A DNA stretch of 64,000 nt from contig JAHQVJ010000102.1 of NCBI GenBank assembly GCA_019634415.1, positions 62,001-126,000 of the forward strand, in the 5' to 3' direction. The notes under the pieces were generated by a model, which ran no database searches, had not been told where the DNA came from, and saw only the letters and a list, made by a program, of their open reading frames with translations. The position numbers were made by a program, and so were the translations under genes. Positions 32,624 to 41,992 of the stretch are shown here, one piece after another (the stretch's first letter is position 1; every line of letters starts with the position of its first letter). This DNA comes from Myxococcales bacterium (lineage in GTDB: Bacteria; Myxococcota_A; UBA796; GCA-2862545).

Positions 32624-34030
32624 CTACAGGGGGTACAGGGCGATGTAGATCGTGGCCAGGGCCACGTGGGCCACGGCGAAGGGAGCCGAGGCCACCACGA
32701 AGTCGCGGAACGACAGCGGGACACCGTGCTTGTGCATCACGCTCACCGCCACCACCGTGCTGGCACTTCCGATGGGCGTGAAGTTGCCGCCCAGGTTCGC
32801 GCCGAAGATCGCCGACCACCACAGCGGTGAGTCGGCGCCCACGTTCGGATCGGCTGCCAGGATCTTTGCCAGCACCGCCGCTAGGGGCACGTTGTCGGTC
32901 ACGCTGGAGGCCAAGGCGCTCGACCACAGCAGCGCGGCGCCACCCACCTGATCGCCCAGCGCCACGAGCTGTCCGATGGCACCGCCGATCCGGTCGAGCA
33001 CACCTGCGTGCTCCGCCACGTTGATCACCACGAACAGATAGACGAAGAAGAACAGCAGGTCCCAGTCGAAGGCCTTGTAGTTCTGATCGACGTCGTGCTT
33101 GTAGCGAACCAAGGCGATGGCCGCGAAGCCCATGGCCACGAAGCCCATGCCCAGCTCGGAGACCACGGGCAGCGTCTGGGTGCCCGCCAGCGTGGCGATG
33201 AACGCCCCCAGCAGCAGCCACGACACGTTGAAGAAGGTGCGGCTGTCGATCCCGTCGTTCTCGTCGAAGCCTGCCACCAGATCTGCGGCGGCCTTCCGCT
33301 GCTCGGCGTCCGCCAGGGGCGTGATGCGGAAGCGCCACACGGCCAGCGCCACCGTCAGCGCGCCGGCGAGCGCCACGTACGGGGCCGCCACCACGAAGAA
33401 GTGCAGGAACGGGATGTCGGCAGCCTGCCCCAGGATGATGTTGGGCACGCTGCTGATCAGGGTGAGCAGGCCACCCACGTTGGTGAGCAGCCCCTCGGTG
33501 AGCAGGAAGCCCAGCAGCAGGTCCTTGCGCCCGAGCTTGCCCAGCGACACCGCCGTCAGCGAGCCCACGATGATCATCGCCGTGACGTTGTTGAGCACGG
33601 CGCTGAAGGCCACGGTCAGCACGGCGTAGTAGGTCAGCAGGCGAAAGGGGTCGCCACCCGAGATCCGCGTGAGGCGGATGGCCATCCAGGTGAAGATCCC
33701 CGAGCGGCTCACCACGTCCACGAACATGGACGCACCCAGGATGATGGCGATCACGCCCCAGTCCACGGCGGGCACGTACACCGGCATGTTCACGTGATGC
33801 CCGTTGGGCAGCGTGATCTCGCCGAAGGGCAGCAAGCCCGCGGCGCCGCCGGCGAGCAGCGCCACGACGGCGAACACGCCCGTGATCACGGACTTCTTCG
33901 CGTGTAGCTGCTCCTCGAGGGCCAGGGCTAGCACCATGGCGCCGAGCAGGGCGGCGAACGCGGCCGTGACCCAGGGCTCGGGAGCGTGGGTCGCGACGGA
34001 CTCGGCGGAGGCGAACAGGACGTGGGTCAT
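32624..34030 (-). CDS. NhaD/ArsB-type ion transporter (CitMHS/IT superfamily)
   Basis: A 468-residue membrane protein with about 11-12 hydrophobic helices. Family signatures include MFVDVVSRSGIFTWMAIRL, AFSAVLNNVTAMIIVGSLTA and LTNVGGLLTLISSVPNIILG; the second half repeats the pattern with SSVTDNVPLAAVLAKIL and GANLGGNFTPIGSASTVVAV. These mark NhaD-like Na+/H+ antiporters and ArsB-like anion pumps. The start shares one base with the preceding stop (TGATG), so translation is coupled to the universal-stress-like gene; the selenoprotein gene follows after 7 bases. A cation or oxyanion function cannot be decided by eye. Confidence 0.85.
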   Translation of the reverse strand: MTHVLFASAESVATHAPEPWVTAAFAALLGAMVLALALEEQLHAKKSVITGVFAVVALLAGGAAGLLPFGEITLPNGHHVNMPVYVPAVDWGVIAIILGASMFVDVVSRSGIFTWMAIRLTRISGGDPFRLLTYYAVLTVAFSAVLNNVTAMIIVGSLTAVSLGKLGRKDLLLGFLLTEGLLTNVGGLLTLISSVPNIILGQAADIPFLHFFVVAAPYVALAGALTVALAVWRFRITPLADAEQRKAAADLVAGFDENDGIDSRTFFNVSWLLLGAFIATLAGTQTLPVVSELGMGFVAMGFAAIALVRYKHDVDQNYKAFDWDLLFFFVYLFVVINVAEHAGVLDRIGGAIGQLVALGDQVGGAALLWSSALASSVTDNVPLAAVLAKILAADPNVGADSPLWWSAIFGANLGGNFTPIGSASTVVAVSVMHKHGVPLSFRDFVVASAPFAVAHVALATIYIALYPL

Positions 34031-34881
34031 CACAGCATCAACAGTGGGCGGTGGCGGATCTCCACGGCCAAGGCGTGAGCCAGGCCGTGCATGGCGCGTT
34101 GTCGGTCGTCTCGACCGTTGACCACGAGCAGGTCGACGTAGTGGGCGTCGACGAGGTGTCGATAGTCCGTCAAGGCGTGCCCCATCTGAACGATGGGTAC
34201 GACCTGCTCGGAGATTCCTTGCTGAGCGAGCACTTCCTGGATGCGAGCCAGATAGTCGCGCGGAATGTCGAGCAGCTTCTCCGGGATGCGCTGGTTGGCA
34301 TCGTCGCTGCTGATGTCGCGGATCCGGCCGATGACGTCGAGGTAGCGCTGCATGGTGACGTCGTCCTCGACGTGGGCCAGCACCAGCGTGCCCTGCTCGG
34401 GGGTCAGCGTGGCGGCCCAGCTCACCAGCTCGTCCTCGCCCGCCATGTTCGGCGTCACCGCCATCACGCTCCGGATGGTGCGCTCCTGCAGGTCGTCGGG
34501 GAGCAGCAGCACCGGTGTGGGCTGCGCCTGGGTGAGGGTGTCCACCACGGACCCCAGGGAGAACGGGGCGTCCACCGCGCTGAGCAGGTTGCGCCGCGTG
34601 ACCACGAGGTCGGGGCTGATCTCGTCGAGGTGGCTCACCAGGGTGGGGATCGCCGCCGCGCGATCCGCGGCCCAGAGGCTGGCGGGGATCGCCTGCCACT
34701 CGACCTGACCGGCTCCGTGGGAGCGGCGCAGGAACGCTCTCGCCTCCTCGAGGTCGGGGCTGTCGGTGTCGCTGACCAGCGCGATCCGGCGCAGGGGCGG
34801 GGGCTGGTAGTGGAAGACGTCGTGCAGCGCGCTGCGGAACACGGACTCGAACTCGTCGAGCTTCTTGTCGCCTGTGGACAT
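34030..34881 (-). CDS. Universal-stress-protein-like protein
   Basis: A 283-residue cytoplasmic protein, first gene of the transporter/selenoprotein operon. It shows a Usp-like alpha/beta layout, weakly in the first half (PLRRIALVSDTDSPDLEEAR, ISPDLVVTRRN) and more clearly in the second (RTIRSVMAVTPNM, GTLVLAHVEDDV, GHALTDYRHLVDAHYVDLLV). It ends with HRPLLML; the usual ATP-binding G-x2-G-x9-GS motif is not evident. The ATG at 34881 was chosen over an upstream one at 34938 because the extra 19 residues are not Usp-like; the ribosome site (GAGGG) is weak. Confidence 0.72.
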   Translation of the reverse strand: MSTGDKKLDEFESVFRSALHDVFHYQPPPLRRIALVSDTDSPDLEEARAFLRRSHGAGQVEWQAIPASLWAADRAAAIPTLVSHLDEISPDLVVTRRNLLSAVDAPFSLGSVVDTLTQAQPTPVLLLPDDLQERTIRSVMAVTPNMAGEDELVSWAATLTPEQGTLVLAHVEDDVTMQRYLDVIGRIRDISSDDANQRIPEKLLDIPRDYLARIQEVLAQQGISEQVVPIVQMGHALTDYRHLVDAHYVDLLVVNGRDDRQRAMHGLAHALAVEIRHRPLLML

Positions 34882-34961
34882 GGCCCTCGCCCGGAGGTGG
34901 AAGGGTCCGAAGTGTACGCTAGCCGCCGCCAGGGGCAACCCCAGGCGTACCTGGAGGGGGA

Positions 34962-36839
34962 ATGCTCGGCGGCCTGCTGATCACGAGGCGGTTCTGGCCG
35001 CTGTTCTGGACCCAGTTCCTGGGCGCGTTCAACGACAACTTCTTCAAGAACGCGCTGGTGATCCTCATCACGTTCCGTGCGGTCCACATCGCGGGCATCC
35101 CGCCCGAGCAGATGGTCGCGCTGTCCACGGCCGTCTTCATCCTGCCGTACTTCCTGTTCTCGGGCTTCGCGGGTCTGCTGGCCGACAAGCTCGACAAGGC
35201 AGCGGTGGTGCGGGGCACGAAGCTCGCCGAGATCGGCGTGATGGCGCTCGGCGCGGCCGGGTTCGTGCTGGAGAGCCCCGAGCTGTTGGTGCTCGTGCTC
35301 TTCTTCATGGGCCTGCAGTCCACGGTCTTCGGTCCGTGCAAGTACGCCATCCTGCCGCAGCACCTGCAGGAGGAGGAGCTGGTGTCGGGCAACGCTCTGG
35401 TGGAGATGGCGACGTACCTGGCCATCCTGCTGGGCACCATCGTGGGGGGGATCCTCGTCGGGATGCCCGGGGGCGACTGGCTCGTCGCGGTGGGGGTGGT
35501 GCTCACGGCGGTGGTGGGCTTCGGAGCCGCCACCTTCATTCCGCCGGCTCCCTCCGTGCGGCCCGATCTCAGGATGCCCTGGGACCCCGTGCGACCCACC
35601 CTCGAGCTGCTGCGGGTGGCGCGTCGGCAGCGCCCCGTGTGGCTCGCCATCCTGGGGATCAGCTGGTTCTGGTCCTTCGGGGCCGTGCTGCTGTCGCTGT
35701 TCCCCGCCTACACCAAGGACGTGCTCGGAGGAGGGGAGTCCTTGGCCACCTTGTTCCTCGCCATGTTCAGCGTGGGGATTGGAATGGGCTCGGTGCTGTG
35801 CGAGCGGCTGTCGCGGGAGCGCGTGGAGCTGGGGCTCGTGCCGCTGGGAGCGCTCGGCATGAGCGTGTTCTGCCTGGATCTGTGGCTCGTGGGGCAGCCC
35901 TGGGCCGCGCCCGAGGCTCGGATGGCCGTCTCCGAGTTCCTGTCGACGTGGTCGGGACTCCGCATCACCGTGGATCTGGGGATGCTGGCGATGTTCGGCG
36001 GCTTCATGATCGTGCCGCTCTACAGCTTCATCCAGCTCCGCGCGCTGCCCCACGAGCGCTCCCGCGTGATCGCCGGCAACAACGTGGTCAACGCCGTGTG
36101 GATGGTGGCGTCGTCGCTGGCGCTCACCGGCGTGTTCGCCCTCGACGTGCAGCTGGTCGACGTCTTCCTGGGCCTGGCCGTCCTGAACCTGGCGGTCACC
36201 ATCACCATGTACACCGTGGTGGCCGAGTTCATGCTGCGGTTCGTGGTGTGGGTGCTGTCCTTCGGCGTGTACCGGCTCAAGGTCGAGGGAGAGGAGCACA
36301 TCCCCCGGGAGGGCCCCTGCGTGCTCGTGGCGAACCACGTGTCGTTCATCGACTGGTTCGTGATCGCCGCTGCGGTTCGCAGGCCGCCCCGCTTCGTGAT
36401 GTACCACCGCTTCATGAAGCTGCCGCTGATCAGCTACCTCTTCCGGCAGGCGCAGGTGATCCCCATCGCAGGGGCGAAGGAGGACCCGGAGCTGCTCCAG
36501 CAAGCCATGGACCGGATCTCGTCGGAGCTGCAAGACGGCTGGACCGTGTGCATCTTCCCCGAGGGCACCATCACCGAGACTGGCGAGATGATGCCGTTTC
36601 GCCCCGGCATCGAGCGCATCGTGCAGCGAGATCCCGTGCCGGTGGTCCCCATGGCCATCAATGGCCTGTGGGGAAGCTTCTTCTCGCGCAAGGATGGCTC
36701 GGCCATGACCAGGCCCTTCCGCCGCGTGTGGTCTCGCGTGTCGGTGACGGTGGGAGCGCCGGTGCCCGCCTCCGAGGTGACCGCCGCGGGGCTTCAGGAC
36801 CGCGTCGCAGCCTTGCTTGCGAGGCATCCCGACCCCTGA
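34962..36839 (+). CDS. MFS transporter-acyltransferase fusion (LplT/Aas-like)
   Basis: A 625-residue protein. Residues 1-420 are an MFS lysophospholipid-transporter-like domain (FLGAFNDNFFKNALVILITF, typical LplT start; QSTVFGPCKYAILPQHL). Residues ~430-620 are a PlsC-type acyltransferase with NHVSFIDW (the HX4D catalytic motif) and CIFPEGTITETG. In many bacteria the same order is followed by an acyl-ACP synthetase (Aas); here that third domain is missing. The protein would flip lysophospholipid inward and re-acylate it. GGAGGGGGA supports ATG at 34962. Confidence 0.88.
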   Translation: MLGGLLITRRFWPLFWTQFLGAFNDNFFKNALVILITFRAVHIAGIPPEQMVALSTAVFILPYFLFSGFAGLLADKLDKAAVVRGTKLAEIGVMALGAAGFVLESPELLVLVLFFMGLQSTVFGPCKYAILPQHLQEEELVSGNALVEMATYLAILLGTIVGGILVGMPGGDWLVAVGVVLTAVVGFGAATFIPPAPSVRPDLRMPWDPVRPTLELLRVARRQRPVWLAILGISWFWSFGAVLLSLFPAYTKDVLGGGESLATLFLAMFSVGIGMGSVLCERLSRERVELGLVPLGALGMSVFCLDLWLVGQPWAAPEARMAVSEFLSTWSGLRITVDLGMLAMFGGFMIVPLYSFIQLRALPHERSRVIAGNNVVNAVWMVASSLALTGVFALDVQLVDVFLGLAVLNLAVTITMYTVVAEFMLRFVVWVLSFGVYRLKVEGEEHIPREGPCVLVANHVSFIDWFVIAAAVRRPPRFVMYHRFMKLPLISYLFRQAQVIPIAGAKEDPELLQQAMDRISSELQDGWTVCIFPEGTITETGEMMPFRPGIERIVQRDPVPVVPMAINGLWGSFFSRKDGSAMTRPFRRVWSRVSVTVGAPVPASEVTAAGLQDRVAALLARHPDP

Positions 36840-36871
36840 TCTGCGATAACAGCCCGCGTTCGGGGGAAAGC

Positions 36872-39283
36872 ATGTCCGTGCTCGGATCCACCTTGGTGCT
36901 GATCGCCTGTGTGCTCTTGGGGGGGCCCGCCTGGGGGGCTGCGTCGCCCGACGACGTGGAGGATCCACGTCGTCTGCGCCAGCTGGCCGAGCAGGCCCTG
37001 GAGGAGGGAGACCACGCCTCGGCGCGGGCGCTGTTCGAGGCCATGCTCGACCGGATGGAGATCCGGCAGTTCCTGCCCTACCGGCCGATGCTGCTCGAGG
37101 CGCTGGTGCTCGAAGCCGTCGGCTCCACCGACGAGGCCGCTGCGAAGTACCGGCAAGGCATGGCCGACGACCCGCTGCGGACCGTGCTCGTGCTGCGGAT
37201 CCTGAGCGAGCACCCCGATCGAGACGCGCTGGTGGCCGAGGTCTACGAGCGGATCCGGCAGCTGGCGTCCGACGCGGCCGCTGGCGTCAGAGCGCAGCCC
37301 GTCTACGTCACCAGCAAGGGAGCGCCTCGCTTCCTCGAGCCCATGACCACCCAGGAGGTGGTGGCCAACGCGCGCGCCGGAAAGCTCACGCGCTACTGCT
37401 ACGTGGAGGACCTCGACTTCACCACCGTCTCGGGGCCGCTCCCCGAGCAGATCGTGATGGACCGGTGCGTGCTCGGTCGGATCTGGGGCCCCGCGCTGTC
37501 CTTCGGCAAGCTCGTGATCGGCAAGTCCTTCGTGCTGGGAGACGCCCACCTGGGCAAGACCTTCGAGGGCAAGGCCCACGCCTCCCCGAACGTGCAGCCC
37601 TCCAGCTTCGAGGACTTCTCCTTTCGCGAGACCGTGTTCATGGGTCATGCCGGCTTCGCGGCCGTCGAGACGGGGCCAGGGCGTGCCTACTTCCCCATGG
37701 TGGTGTTCGAGGGCTCCGCCGACTTCAAGGGGGCGGAGTTCCGCGGGGTCACCGAGTTCCGCTTCGCCTCCTTCGGCAAGGGGGCCAACTTCCGCCTGGT
37801 TCGCATGTACCAGCCCGTCTACTTCGGGGGGAGCCGCTATCGAGCCGACACCTCGTTCTCCTCCGTGTTCTCCGAGCGCGACGTCTACTTCAACGAGGTG
37901 ACCTTCGAGGGAGCGGTCACCTTCGACGACTGTGAGCTGTCTCGTGGGGCCACCTTCGAGAACGCACGCTTTCAGGGGCCTGCCAGCTTCGGGACCTCCA
38001 AGGTGGGGGCCACGCTCAACCTGTCGCGCGCCGTCTTCCACGCGCCCGTCAACGTGCGCGAGGTGGAGGCCGACAGCCTCGACGTGCTCGGCACACACTT
38101 CCGCGACGACGCCTGGTTCACCGACGCGACCGTGCACGGCCGAGCCCGGTTCTCGCTGGATGCCGTGACCCGGGCGACGGTGGGGGAGTCGGGGGACATC
38201 GACCACTTGCTGTCGCTGTACCGGGACTACCAAGGCGACGAAGACGCCGACGAGCCCCTCACCACCCAGTCCAGCTACGGCGTGGTGGACATCTCGGATC
38301 TGGACGCCCGCATCGACGGCAACATCAGCTTCGCGAACACCAGCTTCGGCGGCTACACGGTGTTCGAGGGCGTGACCTTCGGCCGGGCCGAAGAGCCCAG
38401 CGTCGCCAGCTTCTACAACGCGCAGTTCCTGGGCGAGACCCACTTCGAGCGCACCGAGTGGAACGCCAAGGCCGACTTCACCACCATCTTCGGGCGGGAG
38501 GTGGCCTTCAACGAGGCCCACTTCCACCACTCCCTCGTGCTCGACGACGCCAACATCAACGGGCGCGTGAGCCTGACGGACGCCACCTTCGGAGCACAGG
38601 CCGATCTGTCGTTCTACGCCGCCGAGATCGACAGCTTCGAGATCGATCCGGATCAGGTGCGCGGAGAGGATGCTCCCCACAGGCTGTTCTACGAGCGGTG
38701 CGCCCGGGGGCTGATCGACGGCAGCGACTCGCGGATCCAGCGGATCTCCGGCCCCGACGTGGACGAGGGCCAGGTGCGCGCCATCTGCTACGACAACGTG
38801 ATCGACGAGTTCGTGGCCTTGAAGGAATCCTACGGCGAGCGCGCCATGACCCAGGCCGAGGACGATGCCTACTGGTGGGCGCGGCACCACGCCGCCATGA
38901 TGGCGCTGCAGCACGGCAGTCCGTGGGAGCGGGCCTTCGCGGTGGTGCAGCTCGTGCTGTTCGAGCTGTGCTTCGGCTGGGGCGTGCGCCTGGGCAACCT
39001 CGGGCTGGCATCTGCCGCCATCACTGTGGCCTTCGCTTGGCTGTACCGGCGCTTCTGCCCCGACACCGTGCTCGTGTTCGACGGGGAGAACCGCCAGATC
39101 CGAGACGTCTCCTTCGTGGGGCTGTGCTTCGTGTCGCTGCAGTCCCTCATCGCCATCAACACCGGCTGGGACTTCGGGGACGATGACCACCGCTTCCGCT
39201 ACCTCAACACCATCGAGACGCTGATCGGCTTCATCATCCTCACGTTCTTCGTGGGCGCCTACACCCGCATGATCCTGGCCTGA
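36872..39283 (+). CDS. TPR / pentapeptide-repeat / pore-like membrane protein
   Basis: An 803-residue protein with a signal peptide (STLVLIACVLLGGPAWGA). A TPR-like helical part follows (LAEQALEEGDHASARALFEA). Residues ~190-610 are F-x-x-A-x-F pentapeptide-like coils (FEGSADFKGAEFRGVTEFRF, FASFGKGANFRLV). The C-terminus has about three membrane helices. The last two frame a re-entrant-like loop SLQSLIAINTGWDFG and end in ETLIGFIILTFFVGAYTRMI, like the second helix of two-TM potassium channels, but the TVGYGD filter is absent. GGGGGAAAG supports ATG at 36872. Confidence 0.75.
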   Translation: MSVLGSTLVLIACVLLGGPAWGAASPDDVEDPRRLRQLAEQALEEGDHASARALFEAMLDRMEIRQFLPYRPMLLEALVLEAVGSTDEAAAKYRQGMADDPLRTVLVLRILSEHPDRDALVAEVYERIRQLASDAAAGVRAQPVYVTSKGAPRFLEPMTTQEVVANARAGKLTRYCYVEDLDFTTVSGPLPEQIVMDRCVLGRIWGPALSFGKLVIGKSFVLGDAHLGKTFEGKAHASPNVQPSSFEDFSFRETVFMGHAGFAAVETGPGRAYFPMVVFEGSADFKGAEFRGVTEFRFASFGKGANFRLVRMYQPVYFGGSRYRADTSFSSVFSERDVYFNEVTFEGAVTFDDCELSRGATFENARFQGPASFGTSKVGATLNLSRAVFHAPVNVREVEADSLDVLGTHFRDDAWFTDATVHGRARFSLDAVTRATVGESGDIDHLLSLYRDYQGDEDADEPLTTQSSYGVVDISDLDARIDGNISFANTSFGGYTVFEGVTFGRAEEPSVASFYNAQFLGETHFERTEWNAKADFTTIFGREVAFNEAHFHHSLVLDDANINGRVSLTDATFGAQADLSFYAAEIDSFEIDPDQVRGEDAPHRLFYERCARGLIDGSDSRIQRISGPDVDEGQVRAICYDNVIDEFVALKESYGERAMTQAEDDAYWWARHHAAMMALQHGSPWERAFAVVQLVLFELCFGWGVRLGNLGLASAAITVAFAWLYRRFCPDTVLVFDGENRQIRDVSFVGLCFVSLQSLIAINTGWDFGDDDHRFRYLNTIETLIGFIILTFFVGAYTRMILA

Positions 39284-39296
39284 TCGCTGCGGGCCT

Positions 39297-39320
39297 GCAC
39301 GGTTCCTGCACGAACCGTGC
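39297..39320 (+). terminator. Hairpin after the pentapeptide/pore gene
   Basis: GCACGGTTC, a CTGCAC loop, GAACCGTGC: a perfect 9-bp stem beginning 14 bases after the stop codon. No T-run, as is usual in this genome. Confidence 0.65.
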
Positions 39321-39409
39321 GGCTCCATTGGGCAGCAGCGTCTCATCGGGGCCCCATCGCCCGACGACATTGCTCGCGGGAGGATGGATTGGCCAATCTA
39401 CCGCTTTCG

Positions 39410-40648
39410 ATGATCCGCCTGATCGGGCGGACCCATGCACCGTGGGCGTTCCTGCTCGTGATCGTCGTGGTGATCACCATGGCGAGCCAGGTGTCGAGCC
39501 GCTCGAGCTTCGCCAACACGGAGCTGTACGACGACGTGATGGATCGGTGGGGCACCCCGATCCTGCAGCCGGCGCCCAGTGTGCGCTTCGTGGAGCACGG
39601 TGCGGTGTTCCACGAGCTCGAGCCGCTGCCCCTGTCGCAGCAGCGGGTGTCCGTGGACGCCGAGATGAACTACCGCAAGCGCGGCCTGGTGTACTTCTCG
39701 GGGTTCGACTTCATGTTTCGGGGAGCGTACGCCTTCGTCAACGACCGCAGCTACCCCATCGACGTCGCCTTCGTGTTTCCCCTCGACGTTCAGACGGATC
39801 GGGTGCTGCTGTCCGATCTGACCTTCGAGGTGGACGGACAAGCCGAGCCCATCGCGCTGCAGGAGGCGCGCGACAAGCTGCTGTGGACGGGTCGGGTGGA
39901 TCCCGGACAGTCGGTGGCGGTGAACATCTCGTACCGAGGCCGTGGGCTGGACTCGTTCCGTTACGCCCTCGATCCGTCGCTGCCCGTGCGCGGACTGGAT
40001 CTGACCCTGTCCGTCGCTGGGGGCTCCAACTACGACTACGCTCCGGGCGTGGTGCCCGCCACCGAGGTGGAGACGGACTCCGACGGCACGCGCCTGAGGT
40101 GGACCTACGATGCATTGGAGGCGGGGGTGCCACTGGGGGCCATCCTCCCGTCCGAGAAGGGCTTCGACACCATCATCACCACGTTGGTGTTGCGGGCGTG
40201 GGTGCCCTTCGGGCTGTTCTTCGTGGGGCTGGTGCTGCTCGGCATCGCTCGTCGGCATGCCTTCCGCTTCTACGAGATGGCCCTGCTCACGTCGGCCTAT
40301 CTGTTCTTCTACGTGCTGCTGCCCTACCTGGCGGCCTTCGTGCACTTCTACCTCGCCTACGGTGCGGCTCTGCTGCTGTGTGGTGGCCTGATCGTGGCCT
40401 ATGTGAGGCGGTTGCTGGGGACCGAGGCCGGCACCCCCATCGTGGGGCTGCTCGCGGCGACGCTGCTCGTTCCCACCCTGGCCGTGCTCCTGACCGGCTA
40501 CACCGGCCTGATCTACACCCTGGCCATCTTCGCGGGCTTGGCACTGCTGATGGTGGCCACCACCCGTCCCCAGTTCCAGACGCTGCTGCGCGGGCTGTCC
40601 GAGCTGTCGGCGCCACGTAGCGTGGGCATGTCCCAAGGAGGCCTCTGA
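39410..40648 (+). CDS. Polytopic membrane protein, CreD-like in outline
   Basis: A 412-residue protein. One N-terminal membrane helix (WAFLLVIVVVITMAS) is followed by a ~200-residue beta-rich exported domain (DVAFVFPLDVQTDRVLLSDL, VAVNISYRGRGLDSFRY) and then six membrane helices. This order resembles the inner-membrane protein CreD, but the identity is uncertain. The ATG at 39410 lacks a ribosome site; a TTG at 39389 with GGGAGGA upstream would add seven residues and is a fair alternative. The stop overlaps the next start (TGATG), so the two are translationally coupled. Confidence 0.68.
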   Translation: MIRLIGRTHAPWAFLLVIVVVITMASQVSSRSSFANTELYDDVMDRWGTPILQPAPSVRFVEHGAVFHELEPLPLSQQRVSVDAEMNYRKRGLVYFSGFDFMFRGAYAFVNDRSYPIDVAFVFPLDVQTDRVLLSDLTFEVDGQAEPIALQEARDKLLWTGRVDPGQSVAVNISYRGRGLDSFRYALDPSLPVRGLDLTLSVAGGSNYDYAPGVVPATEVETDSDGTRLRWTYDALEAGVPLGAILPSEKGFDTIITTLVLRAWVPFGLFFVGLVLLGIARRHAFRFYEMALLTSAYLFFYVLLPYLAAFVHFYLAYGAALLLCGGLIVAYVRRLLGTEAGTPIVGLLAATLLVPTLAVLLTGYTGLIYTLAIFAGLALLMVATTRPQFQTLLRGLSELSAPRSVGMSQGGL

Positions 40649-41802
40649 TGGTCGCATGGCTCTTCAGCTCGGTGGCGCTGGCCACCTCCGGAACCGCCAA
40701 CATCCCCGTGGAGCAGCTGCTCGAGCTGCACGACAAGGAGCCCGAGACGCCTCGTGCGCCCGTAGCGGGGGTGCTGGACCAGCTGACGCTGTCGGGGCGG
40801 CTCCTCGACGATGCCCTGGAGGTACAGGTCGCCGCGTCGGTGTCCATCTTGGAGGGGGAGGGGTGGACTCAGGTGCCGCTGCTCGACGTGGGGCCGCGGG
40901 TGGCGCTGGTGGACGTACCCAGCCTCGAGGGGGCGTGGCTGGCCGTGGTGGACGGCACGCTCACGTTGGTGGCCAACAAGGCCGCCACCCACAGCTTCCA
41001 GTTCGAGCTGTCGGTGGTGCCGCGTCGTGCCGGAGCACGGCGAGATGCCCGGCTGCAGGTGCGACCCGCCACGGCGGCCGCGATGACGCTGGACTTCGAT
41101 CCGAGCCTGGTGAAGCTCCTGTCGAGCGAGGGGGCTTCGGGTCGGGCTCTGCGGCCACGCGCGGGGGCGTTCGAGGTGGCGTGGAGGTCCACGGGTGCTC
41201 CTGCGGACCAGGTACGGATGGAGCGACCCGTCATCGAGCCCCAGGTCCAGCGGGCCCACAGCAGCGTGGTCTCCACCCTGGAGGGCACGTGGCTCGTTCG
41301 CACCCGCTACGAGCTGCGGTTCGAGGGGCAGCGGGAGCTCACCCTGAGCTGGCCCGCCGACCACGTGCTGCAGCGGGTGTACGTGAATGGGGCACCCGTG
41401 GTGGTGTCGGAGGCGAACGACGCCGTCACGCTGGCGGTCAGCCCGGCCCGGAGCGGAGGCAACGAGGGCTCCGTGGAGCTGGTGCTCGCTGGTGAGCGCG
41501 AGGGCTACCTGCTGCAGGGCACCCTGGACCTCGAGCTACCCAGGAGCTCGTGGCCCGTGAGCGAGTGGAGCTGCGACACCCACCTGCCAGAGGTCTTCAA
41601 CTACGCGTGGAAAGGCGGAAGCATGCAGCAGGCCGAGGGAGGCGAGTCACCGACCTTCGCCTTCACGATGCCCACGCCAGGTAAGGCCACCCGATGGAGA
41701 CAAGAACTCGTCTTCGGCACACCTCCCAGCTTGCGTATCGGCTACACCGTGGACCTCGAAGGGTCCTACTTCAGGCCGTACAACGAGTTCGCCGGGCGCT
41801 GA
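40648..41802 (+). CDS. Secreted protein coupled to the CreD-like gene
   Basis: A 384-residue protein, AAGGAGG upstream at 40635-40641 and overlapping the previous stop. The N-terminus (VAWLFSSVALATSG) is a short signal peptide. The mature part is all-beta in character (LTLSGRLLDDALEVQVAASV, WLVRTRYELRFEGQRELTLS, VYVNGAPVVVSEANDAVTLA). No catalytic motif or family was recognised. The coupled membrane partner also carries an exported beta domain, so the two may form an envelope complex. Confidence 0.68.
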   Translation: MVAWLFSSVALATSGTANIPVEQLLELHDKEPETPRAPVAGVLDQLTLSGRLLDDALEVQVAASVSILEGEGWTQVPLLDVGPRVALVDVPSLEGAWLAVVDGTLTLVANKAATHSFQFELSVVPRRAGARRDARLQVRPATAAAMTLDFDPSLVKLLSSEGASGRALRPRAGAFEVAWRSTGAPADQVRMERPVIEPQVQRAHSSVVSTLEGTWLVRTRYELRFEGQRELTLSWPADHVLQRVYVNGAPVVVSEANDAVTLAVSPARSGGNEGSVELVLAGEREGYLLQGTLDLELPRSSWPVSEWSCDTHLPEVFNYAWKGGSMQQAEGGESPTFAFTMPTPGKATRWRQELVFGTPPSLRIGYTVDLEGSYFRPYNEFAGR

Positions 41803-41992
41803 GGGGGGTGTAACCGTGGGGTCTTCGATCGTGACCCAATTGGCGAATGCTTCAGCGAGATTGCGCCTAATCGGTCGATGTCACCGAAGTTGTACCCCCG
41901 TGTAACCCCACCAAAACCGGTGACCCGGTAATCTCCTGCCGGGACAAGGAACCACACTACACAACCCCCCCAAACGGAAATGGAGAGTTTCC
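41803..41992. other. Promoter region before the tandem lipoprotein paralogues
   Basis: Contains GTGTAACC twice (near 41809 and 41900) and GGGGGTGTAAC (41804-41814), which is reverse-complementary to GTTGTACCCCC (41889-41899) at 9 of 11 positions. A C7 tract lies near 41966-41973, and GGAGAG lies just before the ATG at 41993. A similar C-tract and GGAGAG precede the paralogue at 43337, so part of the upstream region was duplicated with the gene. No clear -35/-10 pair was found. Confidence 0.4.
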
